From Amphiura filiformis (lineage: Eukaryota > Echinodermata > Ophiuroidea > Amphilepidida > Amphiuridae): a stretch of DNA of 64,000 nt. The notes under the pieces were generated by a model, which had not been told where the DNA came from, made no database searches, and saw nothing but the letters and a program-made list of their open reading frames with translations. The position numbers were made by a program, and so were the translations under genes. Shown here piece by piece: positions 54,401-57,333 of this stretch. The DNA is taken from contig NC_092629.1 of NCBI RefSeq assembly GCF_039555335.1, forward strand, positions 4,235,912 through 4,299,911, written 5' to 3'. The stretch's first letter is position 1, and every line of letters starts with the position of its first letter.

Positions 54401-57333
54401 TGCACTTTTCTTCTGTAAAAACGTTGAAAATAAGCCCTTCACAATCACAAAAGGTCCGCTTATGAGCCTGTCGCGCCCCATTGCACTTGTGCAGGGCCAC
54501 AGTGTCGCCCTTCCCTCGTATCAATGTCTATCTCCCTATTTTGCTTCCTCCTGCCACCCCCCCCATGATCAGGCTCCCCACTCCTCCCCGGTCCCTACTC
54601 TCTCCTCTCGATCTTTCTCTTTCTAGCCTTTCCGTCTCTCCCTCTCCTCTCTTTCTTCCTCACCTCCTCCCACTCTCACTTGTTCAGTCTCAAGTATCTC
54701 CCTCCCTCCCTCCCCCTCCCTTGCGAAATTTATCAGTATGATCCATGACTAAAAATAAGCTCTGCAAAATTCAACATTTAAAATAAACCCGAGTCATGCA
54801 TATAGGCCAAACCAATTATCAGATTAGCTTGCCATTGGTACGACTGAATAGAATACATTATCTTTGCTCCAATGCAATTCTTTTGTATTGCATTTCAATA
54901 TAAAACATGATTACCAAATCACCACTTGTACGCGCCTCATTGGGAGGTATTTGACTATTTTAGACGCTCGTTTCATCGCCAATATGAAAGACTTCTGCTT
55001 ATAACTTGGCAAATGGTTAGTATATATTTCAATGCAAGACTATTTTTACGATCCACTTACGTCTTAGGCGTAAGTGCATATACACCAAATACAAGTCAAT
55101 TGAAGCCGTATAATTTACCGCGAATTTAGGACCGTAAAATTTAGACTCTTCTTTTGTCTAGATTAGCACCCAACCGCACATCTCAAGGTTTTATGTAAAA
55201 ATCAATATAACTTACCAAAACGAAAACTGAAATTCACGAGCTTCAAATTTTCAGTAACTAACAAAAGGCTAGAATAAAAGATTGGTCACACCTGGGGAAC
55301 TACCACTTCAGAATAACAATTACTTACAAAAACTATTACGGATACGGAAACAGAAACTGAAATGATAAAACGACGGAATGTATGTTAACTTATTGATCTA
55401 CTAATCTGAAGATAATAGGTTGATGCATCTGGGAGCTATTGTCATATCATTTAAACGAAGATCGATGTAATCATGGTTTTACTTACACACCACAAGATGA
55501 ATAGGTATACTGGTTGAACTATTTATTCCATACATGCTCTTAATCAAAATCTCACTTCAGTCTACATAACATAAAATTTCTTTACACATACTTTTAGAAA
55601 ATGATAGTTCCCCAAGTATCTGCATTACGACTCTGGCAGTGTGAGGTGAAGCCTCTTGAATATGAACTTAACATTGGTCCATTCTGTAACTGCCTATATC
55701 AAATTTGGAAACATTGTTAGTTGCAGCCTGTTTGCATGGGATCCTCCTTGCTCTTGGAAACTGTCTTCTAAATCTTCACTGCACTTCGCCATAGCTTCGT
55801 GAAAGCACGCTGAAGTGTCGAATACTGTGGAGCCATAATAATATCAGGTCTAACCTAACAGACACTGTCCACAGTCTATAACCATTCTACCACACCATCT
55901 ACTTAGTAATCTTAATGCATCTCATTCTACTATTTAAATTACCGCTCTAGGTGTAAATACGCAGACTTCTTTCACCCCACCTAAATTATTCAAGTTAATA
56001 AGATATTACTTTCAACCAATAAATATTGATCAGAACATATACATCATGAATGAAGGCAAGGAAAAAAAATCGAGTTTTTCAACATATCATTCTCACAAGG
56101 TATTTGTAGTAAAATAGAGCTTTGAAAATGGTGCGATACGGATCCAGCGTTACGATGAAAAGTGTGAAAACACCTACTTTCCTTTAGAATCATGTAACTT
56201 CTGAACGGAATGCGCTATCTTTATGATCGAAAATTCTTTGAGAAGATTAAACTACTATAATCTGAAATATTTAAACAATTAACCCCAAACTGGTACAAAA
56301 AATAGTAAACAAATTCTGCAAAAATGAGAAGTCGTCGGTACAAATCATTTTGACACACCCTGTAAGTCTTCATTTGCATTTTAAACGCACATTTTTGGGA
56401 AAAAATGTCAACGAATTACATTTAGGCGGGAAAGCTTTCCGCATATAAATTCACTTTTATATTAATATACTTATTAAGATAAGTTTAACCAAACAAAAAA
56501 ACATTTTGATCCAGAGTTCCGTGTTATAGCAATTTTGGTGAAAGTAAAGTAAACCATTATTTTATTAGAGTGACCTTTCTTTTGTCCAATGACAGGTCTG
56601 TCTGGTGGTGCCATTGCCGGTATTGTTGTTGGCGCCATTGTGGGGTTGACCGCTCTCGGTATCGTACTCTGTATCATCTGCCTTCTTCTACGACCTAGGC
56701 CAAGCTTCCCCCCTACACCTGTTGGTCTTCAGCCTGGTCTGCCTGCAACTGATTTTGGCAATAACTTCATGCTGACAGACGGCGTAACGGTGGGTGAAAT
56801 TATTTTTTCGCCGTATAGGCAGTAATAGCTGGCTACGGCTAGAAACATGCTCATTATTACATGCACAACTATTCAACGTATTAAATATTAACAGTCTATT
56901 ATAGTGTGTAATAGCTTGAATCCGTCTTAAATAACACCCAAATACGGACCCGAATGTTTCACGAAAAGAGATACACCAGAAAGCCTGAAGATGCAACCCT
57001 AACATGCGGCCTCATTCCACTAATACCTCCCCGGAGGTTTTAATTGTTAGTATTTTATTTTGTTGCCGGGATTTGTTCTTAAATAAGAGTATAGCGATAC
57101 ATTTATGAATGCCTTAGCATTTAGCCTCATGTACGTAGGCCAACAGTATGGCTACATGGAAGCACCCGAATTTGCACGCCACTATGATGCACTCATTGCA
57201 CACCCGGGTTGCACACTCTAGCCATTACTAACTTGTGGGTATACATGAAGTCTTGAAAACGATTTTCATCATTCTTTTCTTTCAGAACCAATACGTCAAC
57301 CAATCCCCCGACTTCCAGAATAATATCTTCTAG
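8054..57333 (+). CDS. Single-pass membrane protein with seven Calx-beta domains and one EGF-like domain (20 exons)
   Basis: I joined 20 exons by splice consensus and continuous frame, giving 978 codons plus stop. Order: signal peptide (residues 1-22), seven Calx-beta-type domains (about 24-850), short linker (851-858), EGF-like domain (about 862-892), transmembrane helix (about 904-930) and cytoplasmic tail (931-978). Calx-beta domains are extracellular or cytosolic beta-sandwiches, often Ca2+-binding, known from NCX exchangers, integrin beta4, FRAS/FREM and ADGRV1. The leader and the position of the helix place these outside the cell. Donors are mostly GTAAGT/GTATGT/GTGAGT types and almost all introns are phase 1. 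An in-frame TAA at 8039 precedes the ATG, so 8054 is the first in-frame start. Adhesion or receptor function is inferred from architecture only. I do not recognise a named orthologue. Possible polyA signals (AATAAA) lie at 57638 and 58595. The 5' UTR and promoter are not resolved. Confidence 0.85.
8140..8245 (+). repeat. G-rich tract, possible G-quadruplex
   Basis: Many runs of three to six G separated by one to three bases, 17 bases into intron 1. The plus (coding) strand is the G strand, so the transcript would carry it too. Confidence 0.75.
8403..8610. repeat. Two adjacent hairpins
   Basis: The first pairs TTATTCTTTACACGCAAATA with its near-complement at 8477-8497 and CGAGGCAGTAA with TTACTGCCGAGG. 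The second is a compact palindrome at about 8560-8609, where GCCCAAATAATGGTTTT folds back on AAAACCATTATTTAGGC. No coding content. Confidence 0.7.
8620..9900. other. Intron 1 remainder
   Basis: Mostly unremarkable intron. One imperfect inverted pair, AATGTTCAACCGTTATGCC at about 9175 and GGATAACGGTTGAACATT at about 9350, may mark an old MITE. No gene seen. Confidence 0.5.
9901..10366. mobile_element. Inverted-repeat element ending 24 bases before exon 2
   Basis: ATCTCAAAAAAGTAA at the left and TTACTTTTTTGAGAT at the right open arms of about 130 bases or more (both contain CCCCCTTAAACAATGGCCAT and GCGCATTTTGACACCTCATT). Nearly the whole element is palindromic. Its right end forms part of the region where the branch point of exon 2 is expected. 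Confidence 0.8.
10391..10540 (+). CDS. Exon 2: first half of Calx-beta domain 1
   Basis: Acceptor TTTTACAAACAG and donor GTAAGA; phase 1 at both ends; residues 24-73. The product starts DIAYMCYNPVTG and ends in a beta-strand-like VIQITVTQDATDGVVEYE, where the other domains also have their internal intron. Similarity to Calx-beta is weaker here than in exon 3. An (ATT)n tract starts about 15 bases past the donor and an inverted-repeat element ends 24 bases before the exon. Confidence 0.75.
10555..10686. repeat. (ATT)n microsatellite
   Basis: About 130 bases of ATT units with three interruptions (ATC, ATG). It begins about 15 bases after the exon 2 donor. Confidence 0.97.
10687..10945 (+). mobile_element. 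Fragment related to the mariner-like element at 48066
   Basis: Shares with 48090-48430 the words AAGAAATGAGCGATTAC, AACGCATGCGT, AATTCACTTCATTC and CTTGCAAAACATTTAATT, in the same order and orientation. The terminal repeats are missing, so it is a broken copy. Confidence 0.6.
10946..11359. other. Intron 2, no recognised content
   Basis: AT-rich spacer between the mariner fragment and the next element. I see nothing coding. Confidence 0.5.
11360..12458. mobile_element. 1.1-kb element with 18-bp inverted ends
   Basis: CTTAAGGGGAAGCTGCAC at 11360 is the exact complement of GTGCAGCTTCCCCTTAAG at 12441. An inner imperfect pair (GTTTCGCGTCATTTTT near 11953 and AAAATGACGCGCAACGAC near 12271) supports a palindromic non-autonomous transposon. 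No open frame of note. Confidence 0.7.
12459..13706. other. Intron 2 remainder with degenerate repeats
   Basis: 12640-13090 has repeated TATGACCCCCTAT-like words and a short CA tract. 13370-13570 is built from degenerate units such as TTTTGAGCAACTTTAAGCAA and AGCAAGTTTGTGAAAC. The open frames here look incidental. Confidence 0.5.
13707..13967 (+). CDS. Exon 3: second half of Calx-beta domain 1
   Basis: Residues 74-160. This is the clearest Calx-beta half in the gene: SAKAGEDYLPYD, then IPIIDDTDIEGPQQFIV, ending in NIKIADNDG. The acidic DD..-EG and DND positions correspond to Ca2+ ligands in binding-competent Calx-beta domains. Acceptor TTTCCAG, donor GTTAGT, phase 1 at both ends. A (TTTA)n tract lies just downstream. 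Confidence 0.9.
14011..14102. repeat. (TTTA)n microsatellite
   Basis: About 22 TTTA units with one TTCA variant, 43 bases after the exon 3 donor. Confidence 0.97.
14103..14984. other. Intron 3, first part
   Basis: No gene recognised. A short palindrome TTTCGTTCTGGTGCACCAGAACGAAA at about 14644 splits as TTTCGTTCTGGTG / CACCAGAACGAAA. Confidence 0.5.
14985..15600. repeat. Degenerate tandem repeat, 160-210 bp unit
   Basis: GGTACCAGCGGGTCACAG, GGTGCCAGGAGGTCACAG and GGTACCGGGAGGTCACAG recur at about 15199, 15406 and 15569, with CCAAAATCCAATGAAAAGCA and TTGACTAGATATT words between them. Confidence 0.6.
15805..16345 (-). pseudogene. LINE C-terminal domain
   Basis: Reads LTWAKHISRAGQKLGALRR, RSVMEYASLYRMSAS, LDSIQSKALRIIGV, HHRRQVAAASVLYKMH and HVWNGLPDSVV, then a stop at 15805. 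This is the usual region after the reverse transcriptase in jockey/CR1-like LINEs and continues the RT fragment beyond the MITE. Confidence 0.75.
16345..17629 (-). mobile_element. AACGTTTT-family MITE in the LINE, itself split
   Basis: Both ends carry CCCAGCAAA / TTTGCTGGG and the interior repeats AACGTTTT and ATAACCCGACATTTAAA, the signature of the copies at 35971 and 47150. Here it lies in opposite orientation and its middle is broken by a second LINE piece (16478-17165). Confidence 0.75.
16478..17165 (-). mobile_element. 5'-truncated LINE 3' end with 11-bp target-site duplication
   Basis: AATACTTAAAT stands at 16467-16477 and again at 17166-17176. Between them the minus strand reads ALNASCRLITGCLRATPTEN, LYTLAGIAPPDVRRNVAS, SWVEWKCLNRLRSGVGRC and CDCGTEPQTMDHLLCCPQLE, a LINE C-terminal end with a CCHC-like zinc motif. 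A frame change lies near 16790. Confidence 0.8.
17630..18700 (-). pseudogene. LINE reverse transcriptase domain, frameshifted
   Basis: Blocks in order: KIEPDKANGPDEIPNRILK, VIPVHKRDSNSNPSLYRPIS with LLSNISKVME, FGFRPHHSTAD, LIALDIKGAFDKV, VPQGSILGPLLFIVFIDDL and the catalytic LYLYADDATLL. The central motifs are intact, but frames change near 18240 and 18080. The thumb is cut off by the MITE at 17629. Confidence 0.8.
19048..19545 (-). pseudogene. LINE endonuclease domain, frameshifted
   Basis: Overlapping minus-strand frames read ETFFDSSVKDGADCIAIPGY, GGGGIAVYCLEGI, SNYLGLKQIVTREDQ with ILDLVLTDLS, and GTSHHNPVLVKLKV. These are the ETW-like, LDLV-x-T and S-D/H-H blocks of APE-type LINE endonucleases. 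At least two frame changes are needed to join them. Confidence 0.7.
19561..20310. other. Intron 3 end
   Basis: No gene recognised. Contains short GATCAGCGATCAGCGCTGATTG self-complementary words near 19722. Confidence 0.4.
20311..20427 (+). CDS. Exon 4: first half of Calx-beta domain 2
   Basis: Residues 161-199. Starts VPCVSFAESAYIVPEDGSA, the usual start of a Calx-beta domain (strand A plus the E-x-G turn). Acceptor TTGTTTACAG, donor GTGAGG, 117 bases, phase 1/1. Nearly the same opening is found in exons 6 and 8. Confidence 0.88.
20428..21696. other. Intron 4
   Basis: The first 250 bases resemble the start of intron 8 (shared GAGGTTTT/AAGGTTTT, TATCGAG, AATAAAAA[CT]CAACGAGA and TACTTATTG in the same order). 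The rest is AT-rich without a gene. Confidence 0.6.
21697..21927 (+). CDS. Exon 5: second half of Calx-beta domain 2
   Basis: Residues 200-276. Contains TTDYTLETPVDIT, VDDLSEGAECCVLSIDPPPD and a closing TTNVCIIDTPG. The EGxExF motif reads EGAECC, so the usual aromatic residue is replaced by cysteine and the DND end is lost, which suggests weak or no Ca2+ binding. Acceptor TCTGAATAG, donor GTAAGT. Confidence 0.88.
22262..22736 (-). mobile_element. LINE 3' end with pentanucleotide tail
   Basis: The minus strand from 22736 encodes KKLLRSNRTISDGSFSVSGP followed by TLWN, and after one frame change a FKKxLKTHLF-like SQSNLSKRVLKHMF, the last residues of CR1/jockey-like LINEs. The element ends in (TGTTG)n(TGTTA)n, seen on the plus strand as ACAAC and ACATA units at 22262-22341. 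Confidence 0.65.
22740..24033. repeat. Intron 5 second half: hairpin and AACACG-rich block
   Basis: A hairpin at about 23153-23216 pairs TATTATCGGGGG with CCCCCGATAATA. 23395-23560 packs AACACG/CGTGTT words about ten times, including two copies of GGGCGCTAACACG[GA]AAC-like sequence after CTTGTTCA. The rest shows nothing coding. Confidence 0.6.
24034..24153 (+). CDS. Exon 6: first half of Calx-beta domain 3
   Basis: Residues 277-316, beginning VPCVSFNRSTYVVVEGVDVS. Acceptor GATCTTATAG, donor GTGAGT, 120 bases, phase 1/1. The first 13 exon bases match exon 4 exactly. Confidence 0.85.
24154..24771. other. Intron 6, first part
   Basis: No gene or repeat recognised. Confidence 0.4.
24772..25487. 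repeat. Recent tandem duplication, 353- and 363-bp units
   Basis: ATGTGTATCTCTAAACTATA starts both copies (24772 and 25125) and GTGCATCAT ends both. They differ by a handful of substitutions and one ten-base insertion in the second unit. Intronic, non-coding. Confidence 0.9.
25488..26711. other. Intron 6, last part
   Basis: AT-rich. A diverged direct repeat shares GTATCA[GC]TAGCTACA and AACAGTGTAT[AG]G (about 26118 and 26538). No gene seen. Confidence 0.45.
26712..26960 (+). CDS. Exon 7: second half of Calx-beta domain 3
   Basis: Residues 317-399. Has MAEDYTMNT, PADDGLGEGVEAFEVTL (a full DDxxxEGxExF motif) and STATVFLLDP, then an alanine-rich linker VAAAAAPG before the next domain. Acceptor TTGCTACAG, donor GTATGT. 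Confidence 0.9.
27157..27685. mobile_element. Element with 31-bp inverted ends and internal about 80-bp repeats
   Basis: GGTGCATGTTTCCATTAATT at the left is complemented at the right end (AATTAATGGGAACATGCACC) with one mismatch. Inside, the block AAGTTTGATGGCAATCCAAC, CTCGGATGACCTT, GACCATTACTGGCACTCG recurs three to four times, once in reverse complement. Confidence 0.75.
27686..28482. repeat. Intron 7: two hairpins, otherwise plain
   Basis: CTCCTACGCAGCCAGTTTGG (27908) folds on CCAAACTGGCTTCGTAGGAG (27960). CCGACATATTATCA (28000) folds on TGATAATATGTCGG (28028). The remainder has no visible gene. Confidence 0.6.
28483..28584 (+). pseudogene. Non-LTR reverse transcriptase fragment
   Basis: Reads IKLFETTCVTVFLYGCESWV followed by ITKDMENKINAYS and a stop. 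LLYGCESW-x-(I/L)-T-K is a well-known block after the catalytic core of RTE/CR1-like reverse transcriptases. Only about 34 residues remain, next to a 29-base direct repeat (ATGCCTATTCTT). Confidence 0.6.
28752..28925 (+). pseudogene. Penelope-like (GIY-YIG) C-terminal fragment behind a hairpin
   Basis: CTTAAGAGTAATACAACT folds on AGTTGTATTGCTCTTAAG (to 28807). The frame then gives RWIKEAITIRKRGNIMNRDE and GQYNLSHTVEVV. EAI-x-IRKR...NRDEG-x-Y-x-LSH is the end of Penelope-like retroelement proteins. Confidence 0.55.
29375..30868 (-). mobile_element. AACGTTTT-family MITE split by an LTR
   Basis: 29375-29535 carries GGTTTTGGTAAGAACGTTAT and AACATTAAATGTCGGG, and 30697-30868 continues with TTTGGCCAAATATTTTG and ends TTTTTGTGTTTTTTGGGT. 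These are the two parts of the family seen at 47150, in the opposite orientation. The middle is the insertion at 29536-30696. Confidence 0.65.
29536..30696. mobile_element. Probable solo LTR, 1,161 bp with 5-bp target duplication
   Basis: TATTG flanks both sides (29531 and 30697). The insertion starts TGATGTGCCCTGAG. On the plus strand it has a TATA-like GATATATAAG at about 29847 and an AATTAAA polyA-like signal near 30608. It includes a 28-bp tandem repeat (TTTGGAGAAAGCAGCGCAAG, about four units, 30220-30350). It ends GGTG, not the canonical CA, and has no coding region. Confidence 0.5.
30943..31056 (+). CDS. Exon 8: first half of Calx-beta domain 4
   Basis: Residues 400-437, beginning VPCISFAKSSYFVTEGGEAS. 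Acceptor GTTTTGGTAG, donor GTAAGG, 114 bases, phase 1/1. Closest in sequence to exon 4, and the first few hundred intron bases after it also resemble those after exon 4. Confidence 0.88.
31057..31740. other. Intron 8
   Basis: The first 220 bases are related to intron 4. No gene or inserted element seen. Confidence 0.55.
31741..31977 (+). CDS. Exon 9: second half of Calx-beta domain 4
   Basis: Residues 438-516. Contains SATDYTVDSSPVDVTVPAGE, MDDGLVEGVEAFQICI and DVTVWILDA. Full DDxxxEGxExF motif. Acceptor TCTGGATAG, donor GTAGGT. The intron start resembles that after exon 5. Confidence 0.9.
31978..34242. other. Intron 9
   Basis: Begins with about 100 bases similar to intron 5 (GTACACCTATTCAG, then CACG-TAC and TGACCGTACAGTGCAT-like words). 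The rest is AT-rich and I recognise no gene or element. The last 50 bases are a polypyrimidine tract. Confidence 0.5.
34243..34344 (+). CDS. Exon 10: first half of Calx-beta domain 5
   Basis: Residues 517-550: begins ATYWIEFCDYKADESQSPF and runs on to FNIKRS. Long polypyrimidine tract (CTCTCTTCCCCTTAG), donor GTAAGT, 102 bases. This and the later first halves lack the VPC opening and form a second subfamily. Confidence 0.85.
34345..35970. other. Intron 10, first part
   Basis: A C-run at about 34579. No gene or mobile element recognised. Confidence 0.4.
35971..36549. mobile_element. AACGTTTT-family MITE, complete copy
   Basis: Starts CCCAGCAAACACGTTTTC and ends GTTTTTGTGTTTGCTGGG. Rich in AACGTTTT, and both ATAACCCGACATTT and AAATGTCGGGTTAT occur several times, so the interior is itself palindromic. 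579 bp, no coding content, 232 bases before exon 11. Confidence 0.8.
36782..37015 (+). CDS. Exon 11: second half of Calx-beta domain 5
   Basis: Residues 551-628. Has ANLDFEPLNAV, ILPDQSQEDPEVFEISI and ATVTLYDSSSS. The acidic motif is changed to D-QSQED-PEVF, so a key DD/EG pair is altered. Acceptor TTCTTAAAG, donor GTGAGT, phase 1/1. Confidence 0.88.
37016..37891. other. Intron 11, first part
   Basis: Contains a TTCGCGGCAA / TTCGCGAAT repeat block at 37478-37542 that recurs near 41909. The last ten bases form one side of the LINE target-site duplication. No gene. Confidence 0.6.
37892..41337 (-). mobile_element. L1/Tx1-type LINE, 5'-truncated, with 10-bp target-site duplication
   Basis: ACAATAATAT at 37882-37891 and 41338-41347 flanks the insertion. 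On the minus strand the 3' end has AATAAA followed by a poly-A tail (T-run at 37893-37909). The coding part (38052-41337) has only two frame changes. The 5' end stops inside the endonuclease, as target-primed reverse transcription often leaves it. Located in intron 11, antisense to the host gene. Confidence 0.9.
38052..41337 (-). pseudogene. L1-type ORF2 (end of endonuclease, reverse transcriptase, C-terminal zinc region)
   Basis: From 41337 the frame reads KKGGRKQTNFKARSEVLKF, LCRLDYFIITK and GYRTDHSLIS (end of endonuclease), then MPNGKSPGSDGYPVEFFK. After a frameshift near 40290 come SVSQRRGVITLIPK, NWRPISLLNVDYKI, FFIDFEKAYDKLEWNFV. After a second near 39835 come GVRQGCPLSCYIF and FADDTTLILDG. 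The C-terminus has FCKKAKETMRHLMWDCH, a CCHC-like cluster typical of L1-like proteins, and stops at 38052. RT catalytic residues are intact. Confidence 0.88.
41646..41897. mobile_element. MITE with about 36-bp inverted ends
   Basis: TGTGACCCATCACATCGATA with CAGACCAC at the left is complemented by GTGGTCTG and TTCGATGTGATGGGTCACA at the right. About 250 bp, non-coding. Confidence 0.75.
41909..41998. repeat. Palindromic TTCGCG repeat block
   Basis: TAATTTCGCGGCAATTTAAT and its complement around TTCGCGAATTGGAGG make a near-perfect palindrome. The same words appear in direct orientation at 37478-37542, on the other side of the LINE. Confidence 0.7.
42002..42391. mobile_element. MITE with GCACT-AAATTTAATGCCCACGTGA ends
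   Basis: AAATTTAATGCCCACGTGA at 42016-42037 is complemented by TCACGTGGGCATTAAATTAA at 42357. The outer AAATAAAAGGCACT pairs with AAGTGCCTTATTT. About 390 bp. Confidence 0.7.
42392..42779. other. Intron 11, last part
   Basis: No gene or element recognised. Confidence 0.4.
42780..42887 (+). CDS. Exon 12: first half of Calx-beta domain 6
   Basis: Residues 629-664: starts EYCLASALYPVMESSSAV after one residue, then IKICRKGDVSQEG. Acceptor AATTTATAG, donor GTATGT, 108 bases, phase 1/1. Confidence 0.85.
43089..43313 (+). CDS. Exon 13: second half of Calx-beta domain 6
   Basis: Residues 665-739. Contains APNDYSIVNQLVSFAPNE, AIVDDKLLEPAECFQVSL and SATVNIKDDD. The acidic DD..-E and DDD ends are kept. 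The preceding intron is only 201 bases, the shortest in the gene. Acceptor TGTCCTCAG, donor GTAAGT. Confidence 0.9.
43446..43865. mobile_element. Partial MITE of the CAGTATTTTTTGTGGGA family
   Basis: Starts GGGCTCTGGTAACAACGTC, then CACAGTATTTTTTGTGGGA and ACATCAGACATATCGA, words shared with 44613 and 58605. An internal hairpin pairs AAATTTATAAATCTAATGAT with its complement at 43830-43850. The right terminal repeat is absent. Confidence 0.6.
44120..44227 (+). CDS. Exon 14: first half of Calx-beta domain 7
   Basis: Residues 740-775: starts YCFSLDNWYYSAPESDEPF and runs on through IIGVVKRG. Acceptor ATCACTTTCAG, donor GTAAGT, 108 bases, the same length as exon 12. Confidence 0.83.
44613..45047. 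mobile_element. MITE of the CAGTATTTTTTGTGGGA family
   Basis: GACCTGAGAGCACATCA on the left and its complement TGATGTGCTCTCAGGTC on the right bound a palindromic element of about 435 bp in intron 14. Confidence 0.7.
45531..45851. mobile_element. hAT-like MITE with CAGTGGCGTAGCC ends
   Basis: CAGTGGCGTAGCCAA at the left and TTGGCTACGCCAC plus GG at the right bound 321 bp. The flanking eight bases CTGAGGTG and TTGAGGTA match at six positions, fitting an 8-bp hAT target duplication. Ends of this sequence are common in animal hAT elements. Confidence 0.7.
46061..46285 (+). CDS. Exon 15: second half of Calx-beta domain 7
   Basis: Residues 776-850. Has SAKENEDFTSVMVSLEF, VNLDGEYETQEQFTVRI and STATVVIVSSD. 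The DD..-EG motif is replaced by LDGEYETQEQF. Same length (225 bases) as exon 13, supporting duplication of pair 12-13 and 14-15. Acceptor ATAATTGCAG, donor GTAAGT. Confidence 0.9.
46286..46688. other. Intron 15, first part
   Basis: No gene or element recognised. Confidence 0.4.
46689..46835 (+). pseudogene. Penelope-like retroelement C-terminal fragment
   Basis: One frame reads FEGLKETDKTTRAAEAIWIR followed by QKNHLNKFEGPIRPVI. TR-x-AEAI-x-IR-x-K...LN-x-x-EG matches the end of GIY-YIG Penelope-like proteins. No upstream part remains. Confidence 0.45.
47009..47032 (+). CDS. Exon 16: 24-base linker exon
   Basis: Encodes SLQTTCEG between the last Calx-beta domain and the EGF domain. Acceptor ATTTTCAG, donor GTAGGT, phase 1/1, so it can be skipped without changing frame. 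It supplies an extra cysteine before the EGF module. Short enough to count as a microexon. Confidence 0.65.
47150..47822. mobile_element. AACGTTTT-family MITE, complete copy
   Basis: CCCAGCAAACACAAAACG at the left, AACGTTTTTGTGTTAGCTGGG-type right end (splits as AACGTTTTTGTG / TTAGCTGGG). 673 bp, longer than the copy at 35971 but colinear with it. Lies in intron 16, between the microexon and the EGF exon. Confidence 0.8.
47976..48045 (+). CDS. Exon 17: EGF-like domain, first part
   Basis: Encodes TCPNSYCLNGGSCINR followed by DNYCEC, giving EGF cysteines C1-C4 plus one extra. Acceptor TATTTATAG, donor GTAAGT. It ends in phase 2, the first break in the phase-1 pattern, because the intron falls inside the EGF domain. 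Confidence 0.85.
48066..49105. mobile_element. Mariner-like non-autonomous element, 1,040 bp
   Basis: CAGGGTGTCCCAGAAAAA and its complement TTTTTCTGGGACACCCTG form the ends, with TA at 48064 and 49106. Arms of about 300 bases pair imperfectly (both contain GATTACATAA/TTATGTAATC and GCGAAGAAAT-type words). No transposase is left. The left end lies 20 bases after the exon 17 donor. Confidence 0.85.
49310..51225. mobile_element. 1.9-kb element with GC-rich inverted ends
   Basis: AACCGGCCCCTGGGTACCC near 49326 and GGGTACCCAGGGGCCGGGGTT near 51180 (split GGGTACCC / AGGGGCCGGGGTT) are inverted, and about 200 bases inward on both sides are rich in CCCGG and TCCCGGACC-like words. The middle has a C/G-run (49853-49870) and a hairpin pairing GAAAAATCTAAACATTTTGC (50015) with GCAAAATGTTTAGATTTTTC (50067). 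No transposase found. Confidence 0.55.
51422..51497. repeat. (ATT)n microsatellite
   Basis: About 22 ATT units ending 33 bases before exon 18, inside the region expected to hold the branch point and pyrimidine tract. Confidence 0.95.
51531..51580 (+). CDS. Exon 18: EGF-like domain, second part
   Basis: Completes the domain with QCLEGFEGLRCETRVTT, matching the C-x2-G-[FY]-x-G-x2-C signature of EGF-like domains. Acceptor TTATTATCTAG just after an (ATT)n tract; donor GTATGT in phase 1. Confidence 0.85.
51581..52639. other. Intron 18, first part
   Basis: AT-rich. 52435-52560 is an A-rich, AAAGAAAA-type low-complexity run. No gene seen. Confidence 0.5.
52640..52746 (-). tRNA. tRNA-like sequence (pseudogene or SINE head)
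   Basis: On the minus strand an A-box-like TAGCTCACTTGGTAAGGC and a B-box-like GAGTTCGAGCCTC lie about 55 bases apart. The segment between anticodon and T arms is too long for a standard tRNA (AGCGCTATAGAATATAGATC). The T-rich complement of the A-rich run follows downstream. I cannot assign a reliable anticodon. Confidence 0.45.
52933..53014 (-). tRNA. tRNA-Ile(AAT)-like gene or pseudogene, copy 1
   Basis: The minus strand reads CCTCTTTAGGTCAGTTGG, TTAGAGC, anticodon arm TCGTGCTAATAATACGA (loop CTAATAA, anticodon AAT) and GGTTCGAATTC in the T arm. A T-run (TTTTTTTTT) follows as a Pol III terminator. One D-stem base is changed (GGTC for GCTC) and the acceptor stem pairs poorly, so it may not be functional. 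Confidence 0.5.
53462..53540 (-). tRNA. tRNA-like sequence between the two Ile-like copies
   Basis: The minus strand has GTGGTGTAGTGGTTGCGG (A-box-like) and GATCGATTCCCATCC (B-box-like) with a CCGCCCACG loop region between. Stems are imperfect. Probably a tRNA pseudogene or SINE head; T-rich sequence follows on that strand. Confidence 0.45.
53800..54073 (-). repeat. Second copy of the tRNA-Ile-like segment, T arm deleted
   Basis: Colinear with 52910-53205, including the flanks CAGTGCACATAAACGTTG and GAACAAATTTTAATCTTT. The D stem is intact here (TAGCTCAGTTGGTTAGAGC), the anticodon loop is CTAGTAA, and about 20 bases of the T arm are missing, so this copy is a pseudogene. Confidence 0.75.
54074..55039. 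other. Intron 18, middle, with polypyrimidine block
   Basis: 54490-54725 is a C/T-rich low-complexity run ending in CCCTCCCTCCCTCCCC. I see no gene. A tempting short exon at 54163-54194 does not keep frame. Confidence 0.6.
55040..55375 (+). repeat. Dispersed repeat, copy 1
   Basis: Shares AAGTCAATTGAAGCCGTA, CGCGAATTTA, GACCGTAAAATTTAGAC, TTGTCTAGATTAGCA and GGCTAGAATAAAAG-type words, in order and same strand, with 60220-60525. It ends in a run of GAAACxGAAAC words. Could be a SINE or the end of a larger transposon. Confidence 0.7.
55376..56595. other. Intron 18, last part
   Basis: No gene or element recognised. Confidence 0.4.
56596..56789 (+). CDS. Exon 19: transmembrane helix and cytoplasmic tail
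   Basis: Begins GLSGGAIAGIVVGAIVG and continues TALGIVLCIICLLL, a glycine-rich single transmembrane helix with GxxxG spacing, stopped by RPRP. The tail is proline-rich (SFPPTPVGLQPGLPAT) and ends NNFMLTDGVT. I place the donor at GTGGGT (56790, phase 0). A second possible donor four bases on (GTGAAA) would give another short end, and retention of the intron would end after SPYRQ at 56825. Confidence 0.85.
57172..57295 (+). repeat. Segment with inverted copy at 60686-60800, spanning the last splice acceptor
   Basis: GCACACTCTAGCCATTACTA followed by ACTTGT is exact in both copies, and the match goes on through GAAGTCTT, AACGATT, TTTTCTTTCAG and CCAATA of exon 20 with about 90% identity. Confidence 0.85.
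57286..57333 (+). CDS. Exon 20: last 15 residues and stop
   Basis: After acceptor TTTCTTTCAG the phase-0 reading gives NQYVNQSPDFQNNIF and TAG at 57331. YVNQ fits the pY-x-N pattern bound by the Grb2 SH2 domain. The alternative phase-1 reading ends after EPIRQPIPRLPE. The acceptor and first bases of this exon have an inverted copy at 60686-60770. Confidence 0.65.
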   Translation, partial: NQYVNQSPDFQNNIF

